A DNA stretch of 64,000 nucleotides from positions 16,658,478-16,722,477 of the forward strand of contig CM043961.1 in assembly GCA_014529385.2 (NCBI GenBank). The letters are read 5' to 3'. The notes beneath the pieces were generated by a model. That model was given only the letters and a program-made list of their open reading frames with translations, searched no databases and was not told where the DNA came from. This DNA comes from Adiantum capillus-veneris (lineage: Eukaryota; Streptophyta; Polypodiopsida; Polypodiales; Pteridaceae). The position numbers were made by a program, and so were the translations under genes. Every line of letters begins with the position of its first letter. Position 1 is the stretch's first letter. Positions 58,054 through 64,000 of this stretch are shown piece after piece.

Positions 58054-58970
58054 TGTTAGCAGCAAGCTAACGCGTACACCATTTTTCGAAGTTCTCATTG
58101 TAAAAACAATTATTATTTTGATAAATCAAGAATATTGTAACTCCTGTTTTCTTGATAAACCTTGTAATTAATGAGCCGGGGCTACAAGTTTCCAGATTGT
58201 ATCAGCCATTCAATTTCCAGCTTTGATAGAACTCCAGATTATTACTTTTGACCACCCAAAAACCTTGACTAAGGTATAAAAGCCAATTTTTGTAAGTTTT
58301 TTATAAGTTTTGGATAAGAAATACACAGCGTGAGCTAACGGCGCTCACTTCTCTCCTTCTCGCGCTTCCTACTCCCTCTCCGGTTGTCACATTGCGAATG
58401 CATTTGTTGCATTGCAACCGCAGGTAAGAGCTCTACGCATTGACGTAAGCAGTTCATAGTATTTCATAGCTTTTGGCGTCGTCGACCTGCGGCCTAATTT
58501 CATCATAACTAGGAATTTTCACTTTTAAAATGAAAACTAAACATAGGCGGGGTATTGGGGTATCATTGCTAAGCATTTAGATGCATTCTGGGTTGAAAAT
58601 GACTAGGTCAAAAATCCACTGCTGTTAATAATCGCAATTTTGGAACTTGACCTAAAGTGGGGTTTGAGGTCATAGGCATGTGTGTTTAGGTCTTATAAAC
58701 TTGTCCTAGAAGTTTCGTTACATTTGGATGTCATTTGATGTTGCGGATGTGATTTGCTTGCCGATGAGCGATTGGCTTTTTGTGATTTCAGTCACTTGAG
58801 TGTAGCCTGAGTTAAATGCGAGTTGCTAGTTGTTTTCCAAGATCTTGACAACCTCTTGTAGCCTCTATGCACTAGTCGAGTCATCTTCGTCCCATGGTTT
58901 GACAAATTAATCGTGGATCTCGCTAATACTGCAATAAGATAGGATGGTGAGGTTAGACATGTGTCCCACA
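58054..58970 (+). repeat. 5' LTR of element D
   Basis: It runs from about TGTTAGCAGCAAGCTAACG to GTGTCCCACA, about 917 bp. The start could be 58052 (TGTGTTAGC). It lies where similarity to the repeat at 31190-31775 ends. Confidence 0.7.
58275..58282 (+). promoter_or_regulatory. TATA box in the LTR of element D
   Basis: TATAAAAG, about 220 nt into the LTR, in the coding orientation. Transcription would start about 30 nt downstream. Confidence 0.5.
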
Positions 58971-58972
58971 TT

Positions 58973-58993
58973 TGGCGCCGCTGTCGGGGATCG
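58973..58993 (+). other. primer binding site of element D
   Basis: TGGCGCCGCTGTCGGGGATC follows the LTR by two bases. It closely resembles the TGGCGCCGTTGCCGGGGA type of plant Athila/Tat elements, commonly matched to tRNA-Asp. Confidence 0.75.
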
Positions 58994-60989
58994 AAGAGAC
59001 CTAAACTAGAAAAAACACGAGCGTCTTGTGTAATTTTCCTTTAACTTCCTCTAGGTTCGCCTAGAGTTCAAAAATCTCTTTTAGAAATCGCATAGCTTAA
59101 GATTGTCGTCTTTTGCTGTGTAGAGGTAGCTTGGAAGTAGTCGTACTTGCTGAGTACCTTTAGGACTGTAGGATTGTAGATTTAGATTAGGATTTGGAGA
59201 ATGATTGGTAGACGAAACAAGTCTTAAGATCAAGACTCTGAAAAACATTAAAAACATAAGAAAACGAGTGTTTGTGGTACTTTCTACAACCCCATGGCAT
59301 GAGAAACTAGGAGTAGGGTAAGTAGAATCCGAAGTGGATTTCATAGCATTGCTCTCTCTGAAAGAATCAAGTGTGAGTTGTTATGTAAAGTTACAGAATT
59401 CTAGGTCTACGGCTAGAAATAGCACGAAAAGACTCGAATTCACTCAATCCAACTGGGGAGTAAGCCTAGGAGTTGTCCAAACCAGTGGGTAAGCTCAAGG
59501 ACACTTTGAGGTAAAAATTTCAAGAAGTTGACCAAAACTCAGATTAATTACTTTTTCTTGACTTTTTAGTCCAAATTAAGTTTTGACTTGATTTATAGGC
59601 TAAAAACACATCATAAAAGGATGTTCCTTGAGAAAATTTCAAAAAAAGTGCTCATTTTCAAGCCTCAAGTTAATAATCACGATTATTAACTTTCTGCTCT
59701 AAATTAGCCAAGACTCATATCATTGACTCATTGCATGTGTACAAACAACTTTTGTAAAAGCCCAAGAGATTTGGATCACTAAACTAGCAAAAAACTGGGT
59801 GAAAACTAAAGTTTGTACTGACTTTTTGAATATTGAGTGTGAATTGAGGAAAAATTTATCCAAACTTGTTGAAAATTGATTCATAGGGATGTGATAAACA
59901 TGTGTATATGCTCAGTTGACCAAAAACTTGCAAAAATTTGACAAAAGTAAATAATCGTGATTATTTACATCTACCTTGTTTTTGAACTTTTTTGACCAAG
60001 TTGGCATACCACTAGCTTTACCATGTTGTAATAAGTCCACAAACCAAATTTGGTAAGATTTGGATCACTGGGGTGAAAACTGTGGCAAAAATTGCAAAGT
60101 TAGTCTGCGGACAGATAATTGATGACCATTTGACCAAAAATTGTCCAAACTTGATGAAAATTGGCTAGTGACCTTAACATAAGGTGCTTAACAGATCTGT
60201 GTCAAAGTTAGGACAAAAATTTGCAAAAAATTGTCAAGAGTAAATAATCACGATTATTTATAGTTGCTTCAAAACTTGGTGATTTTGCAAATTTGAGTAT
60301 ACCACAAGGCCAAGCACATCAATTAGACTCCACAAATCAATTTTGGTGAAATTTGGACCACAAAAGTGAGACTTAAGCCAGATTCTCGAAATCAGAGTCT
60401 GCGAACACGGAACAGTGGGTAAACTTGATCAAATTTTGTCCAAACTTGTTGAAACTTGCCCAAGGGCTTTAACAAGTTGTATACTTGCCAAACCAATCCA
60501 GAAAATGCAAAAAAGTGACAAAAGTAAATAATCGTAATTATTTACTTCTGCTATCCAGAGACTTCAAATTTGACTTTTGGGCTTATATAGTGTTAAACCA
60601 GCATAAAATAAGGCCATAGGGAAATTTTGGATTCAATCGGATCAAAATTGGTACAGATACACTCAGTTTACAGATTGTAGATTAAACCTTTGATTTTGTT
60701 AAGCTGAATCTGAAAGTCAAAATTCCGACTTCCATAGCACGAATTGAATTGAAATACAGAGACCAATCACTGGAGTTCTCAAGATCTCTACTACTGTCCT
60801 TATAGAAAAATAGCTAATTTGACAACTTTTGTACAGGAATCAAGTTGCAGACGAGGAATCAGTGGCTTGACAGAAAGTTGCAATTGAGTCAAGTGGGAAT
60901 TGATGACAAGTCAATCTAAGGTGAGTACTCAAACCAGGGCTTCATAAGTATATATGAACCTTAGATCCGGTCGTGTAATAGGAAATTAA
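58994..60989 (+). other. long leader of element D with a four-unit degenerate repeat
   Basis: No coding sequence is seen. Four near-identical palindromes lie at 59669-59690, 59947-59968, 60240-60261 and 60524-60545, with arms such as GTAAATAATC and GATTATTTAC. Spacings are 278, 293 and 284 bp. Between them, GTCCAAACTTG(A/T)TGAAAATTG and GATTTGGATCACT recur, so the leader is a diverged tandem repeat of about 285 bp. Confidence 0.7.
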
Positions 60990-63281
60990 GGCCTATTTGG
61001 AGAAAACGCCAGTAGAGTATCCACTGAAGAAAGCGTAAATCAAGGCAATTCCTTGCACACAATTCCTGAAGAAGTCTCGGACACTTTCTCAGATTCAACA
61101 TCCGAAATGTCTTCTTACTCGACTCACTCTAAAACCGAAATGACAATGCGCTATAAGCATATACTCTCTTTTTACAAGACTAGTCGTCATGGAGCCCAAA
61201 TTTACTTGGATCCTAACGAAGAGTATGCTATTCGCACTGATGATCATGGTATTGAGTTCGAAGAAGAAGTTAGGTCCAACAAACAAGGAAAAATGTACAT
61301 GGATCGAAACGGAACTCAATATGTACAAGTTGAAAATCTTGATATGATAGACAAATGGGGCTTAGAAGTAAACAGTATAATCCGAGATATGTCAGCAAAA
61401 GAAGGACCACCGACTTTGGAATTCGAGGGATACGATCAAGTAGACTTGAAGCCTTTGAAACGGCTTAGTACGGATAATCCTAGGATCAGAGTCTATTGCT
61501 GGGAAGATAGAAACATTAAAGATCTTTTGTGGACGTCTCATGCTAGACTAGGGTAATTAACGGCCATGAAGATCATCTATATCTTCAAATATCAAAGATA
61601 AGGGATCTGCGGAACTACCAACTTACTTGTTTAGAGATTGTTATAACAACAACTTTGTTATGATGACTCTTGAGGAGGTAGAACAAATCAAATACCAGGG
61701 GTAGTCCATACGGGATTGGATATTGGGTCAAGGACCTAAAACCACTCCAAGAGACGAACATCGTGAGAGATCATCTGAGAGTAATGTAAAGAAACCAAAA
61801 ACCACCTCATCACGTAGAAAAACAGGTGACACTAAGGCCAGCCCAGGGCTACATGAGTCACTATTTTTGAGAGACTGGTTTGAAGGACTTGGAACAGGAC
61901 CAACTCCCATAAAACTTGGAGTTGAACCAAATAGACGTGTCAGACCAGCTGATTTTCAAAAATGGGTCAGAAAATACAGTGGATCATGGGATCCATATGA
62001 CCACTTAGCAAGCTTCAAGAAAGTGCTAAGAGAAGAGCGTATATTCGGTTTCCATACTCAATTCGAAGGGTTTGGAATGACATCATAAGGAAAATCTTTG
62101 ACATGGTTCCAAAACATTCCACCAATGTCAATCATGGATTTGAATACATTAGCTCAAGGATTTGTAGCTGCTTGTTCTAAAACAGGGATTAAACATAATA
62201 TGGTAGCTCAAATCTACATCTTCAAATAGAAACATGGTAAGTCTGTTAGGGACTTTGCAACTCGAATGAAACAATACATTGCCAGATGCCCAGAGATGGA
62301 GATACATGCCGAGGAGAGACTTGTCTCATTGTTTCTAGAGGGACTTCTAAACAAAGAACTTCATGCTATACTCTATAGTAAAAAGCATACAACCTTAGAG
62401 ACGTGTGTGTCTGATGCTATCGACCTAGGAAACAATTGTGAGATATTTAATGAAAAGGATGCCCCTAAGGATAACCAAAGCAAGAAGATTGCATCCACAA
62501 AACCATCACAAGTGGGAACGGCTGCTGCGGCACCACTCTCAGCCATAGAAGAATGCTAAAAAGGATGAATGACATGATGAACAATATGCAAAAAGCACCT
62601 ATGAGAGGACCAGGACAGAGGATATCCCCACAAGGACAACCAATTAGGCCACAAAAAAGGTGTATACTCAAGGGTAAATGGACCAACCACGAGAACCACG
62701 AGTGCTACTTCAGACCAAAGTATGATGGGAATGTTCAGTATGTGCCCATGAGACCACAAGGACAACCCATGTACAGATATCAACCTAATATGGCTCAAGT
62801 TCAAAGACCACCAATGGGTATGGAGAGACCTCAACCTATGTTGGGACAACAATCTCCTTATCCAGGACATAATGTGGTTCCTATAAAGTACATGCACTCA
62901 GAAGGAGTTATAGATGAACAAGCATTAGTGCCTGTTACACCCTATGCAGAGCCTAGTCCATCTGCAGTAATGGTAGAGGGAGATTGGTATAATCCACATC
63001 CACCACCAATGGAGGAAACCAGTACTTATGCTCCACCAGAGCTCGCACCTATGTATTATGTAGCTAATCAAGGTGTCAGACCTCCTATGGGAAGACCCAT
63101 GATGAAGCCTAGAATAGGAACCTATCATAATTGTGGTGCTGATGACCATTGGAAGAACAAATGTCCAGAGCCTGACAAAAACCTCAAACCGATTGAATCC
63201 TATTGCATACAATGTTGCAAAAAGGGAAGACACTTTCCGAAAGATTGTCCTAAGAATCCTTTGAACAAGGGAAAACTGTAG
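60990..63281 (+). pseudogene. gag of element D, with stops
   Basis: The frame opens after a stop at 60987 and reads STEES, NSLHTIPEE and then a polar N-terminal region to about 61553. After stops comes the gag core at 61723-62559 (RPADFQKWVRKYSGSWDPYD, WFQNIPP, VRDFATRMKQY), with stops near 62087 and 62228. A Pro/Met/Gln-rich stretch follows (62553 onward), then two knuckles, CHNCGADDHWKNKC-like at about 63126 and CIQCCKKGRHFPKDC at about 63205. The first knuckle begins YHNCG, so its first Cys is replaced. A frameshift near 63276 leads to the Ser/Lys-rich linker. Confidence 0.75.
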
Positions 63282-64000
63282 TCAACGTAGTCCAAGTGAT
63301 GCCTAGTAGCTCATCAGAGAGTAAACCGATTGTTCCAATCAAGGTAATCACTAGAGCCCAAGCAAAGAAAAAGAAACACAATTCCTCTGATGATTCGGAG
63401 AACACAAAAGTTTCTTCTCAAAGAATCAAAAGGAGCAAAAGCAAGCAAAAATTTTAGTGCAGGACAAGTTGAAAGAAACTAGCAGTGAATTTAAGGAAAC
63501 AACCGTGAAACCTGGAGGATCCATTCTGGTTGATAAAATTTTTGAGCCTATCAATGCCGCCTTGGAAGCCTACCAAGCAAGACTTAAAGCGGGCCAAAAC
63601 ATGAAAAAAAAATAGAAAAACTATCCATCTCCAGACATGGAAGAAGCTAAGCTGGAAGCTTATCAAAATTTGGTAAGAATCACGAAGGAAATGCTCGATA
63701 AACAAAAAACCAAGCTTGAAAGTATTGCAAAACCGGAAGAGCTTGCGGTAGAAGGAAAAAAAGCAAACTCCGATGTGGTGGCAAAACCCCACCTTGAAAC
63801 AAATGAACCAAAGCTCCTGGTGCCGGAGATTGAAGATGCCTTAGACAGAATTCCATTCGTGGAGGAAGACTGACCAGGACACTTACGGGAGAAGGTAAGG
63901 GAGATCAATGATGGGAGCCTAACTTTAAAGTCAGCTCCTATAGAGGAAGTCTGGTTGGATAACCTACCATCTGATATAAACCTGGATATACAATCCTTGT
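63282..64000 (+). pseudogene. gag-pol linker of element D, continues off the window
   Basis: In a shifted frame, VVNVVQVMPSSSSESKPIV and VITRAQAKKKKHNSSDDSEN follow the knuckles. A Lys/Glu-rich frame (63637-63873, likely coiled coil) and a further stretch to the window end come next. This resembles the linker before protease in Tat/Athila elements. Stops occur near 63455, 63615 and 63871. Confidence 0.55.

Larger units (their letters stand above)
58054..64000 (+). mobile_element. Tat/Athila-like Ty3/gypsy element D, 5' part
   Basis: LTR (58054-58970), PBS, a 2-kb non-coding leader, then gag on the plus strand; it runs off the window. PBS type, long leader and gag motifs fit the Tat/Athila group. 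The target duplication cannot be checked because the other end is outside the window. Confidence 0.8.

Noticed and set aside
59669-60545. CRISPR array
   Set aside because: The repeats are palindromic and evenly spaced, but about 285 bp apart with spacers that resemble one another, inside a plant retrotransposon leader.

Overview
The window is repeat-dominated plant nuclear DNA. Ty3/gypsy and Ty1/copia LTR retrotransposons, an L1-type LINE with a zf-RVT tail, tRNA-iMet-type primer binding sites, very long (GA)n and (GT)n tracts and AT-rich spacers all point to a land plant with a large genome. No intact host gene, tRNA, rRNA or CRISPR array is visible, so I cannot place it further. A fern, lycophyte or similar non-seed plant would fit, but that is a guess.

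Layout. 1-4515: 5' half of a minus-strand gypsy chromovirus copy (G), its gag split by a 1.17-kb TTAA-flanked element. 5596-7850: a GC-rich 5'-truncated LINE. 7856-8800: a degenerate tandem repeat. 10311-11649 and 13413-14706: two more TTAA/CACTAG elements. 14711-15934: a LINE ORF1 remnant. 15935-21488: plus-strand gypsy copy E, 5'-truncated, with its 3' LTR. 21489-23420: repeats, (GA)n tracts and a reverse-transcriptase-like remnant. 23421-28591: a complete but dead copia element F with a GTATT target duplication. 28592-33470: AT-rich repeats, microsatellites, a possible SINE and possible exon remnants.

33475-57461 is a three-level nest, all on the minus strand. An old degenerate chromovirus copy (C) contains a Tat-like gypsy element (B, 36366-54513, 4-bp duplication GTGC). 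One LTR of B contains a young chromovirus copy (A, 37426-46332, duplication TTATT, two 1592-bp LTRs with only three differences seen). A has one long open gag-pol frame but lacks one base in gag. 57462-58053 repeats a segment seen at 31190-31775. 58054-64000 is the start of another Tat/Athila-like element (D, plus strand) with a 2-kb leader carrying spaced palindromes; it runs off the window.

A, C, E and G are one family, so the window shows its decay series: A nearly intact, E with stops and a lost reverse-transcriptase aspartate, G broken by an insertion, C with large deletions. Their LTRs share a regular array of ATTGG-N16/17-CCAAT modules. The three TTAA-flanked elements carry no transposase and must rely on an enzyme from elsewhere.
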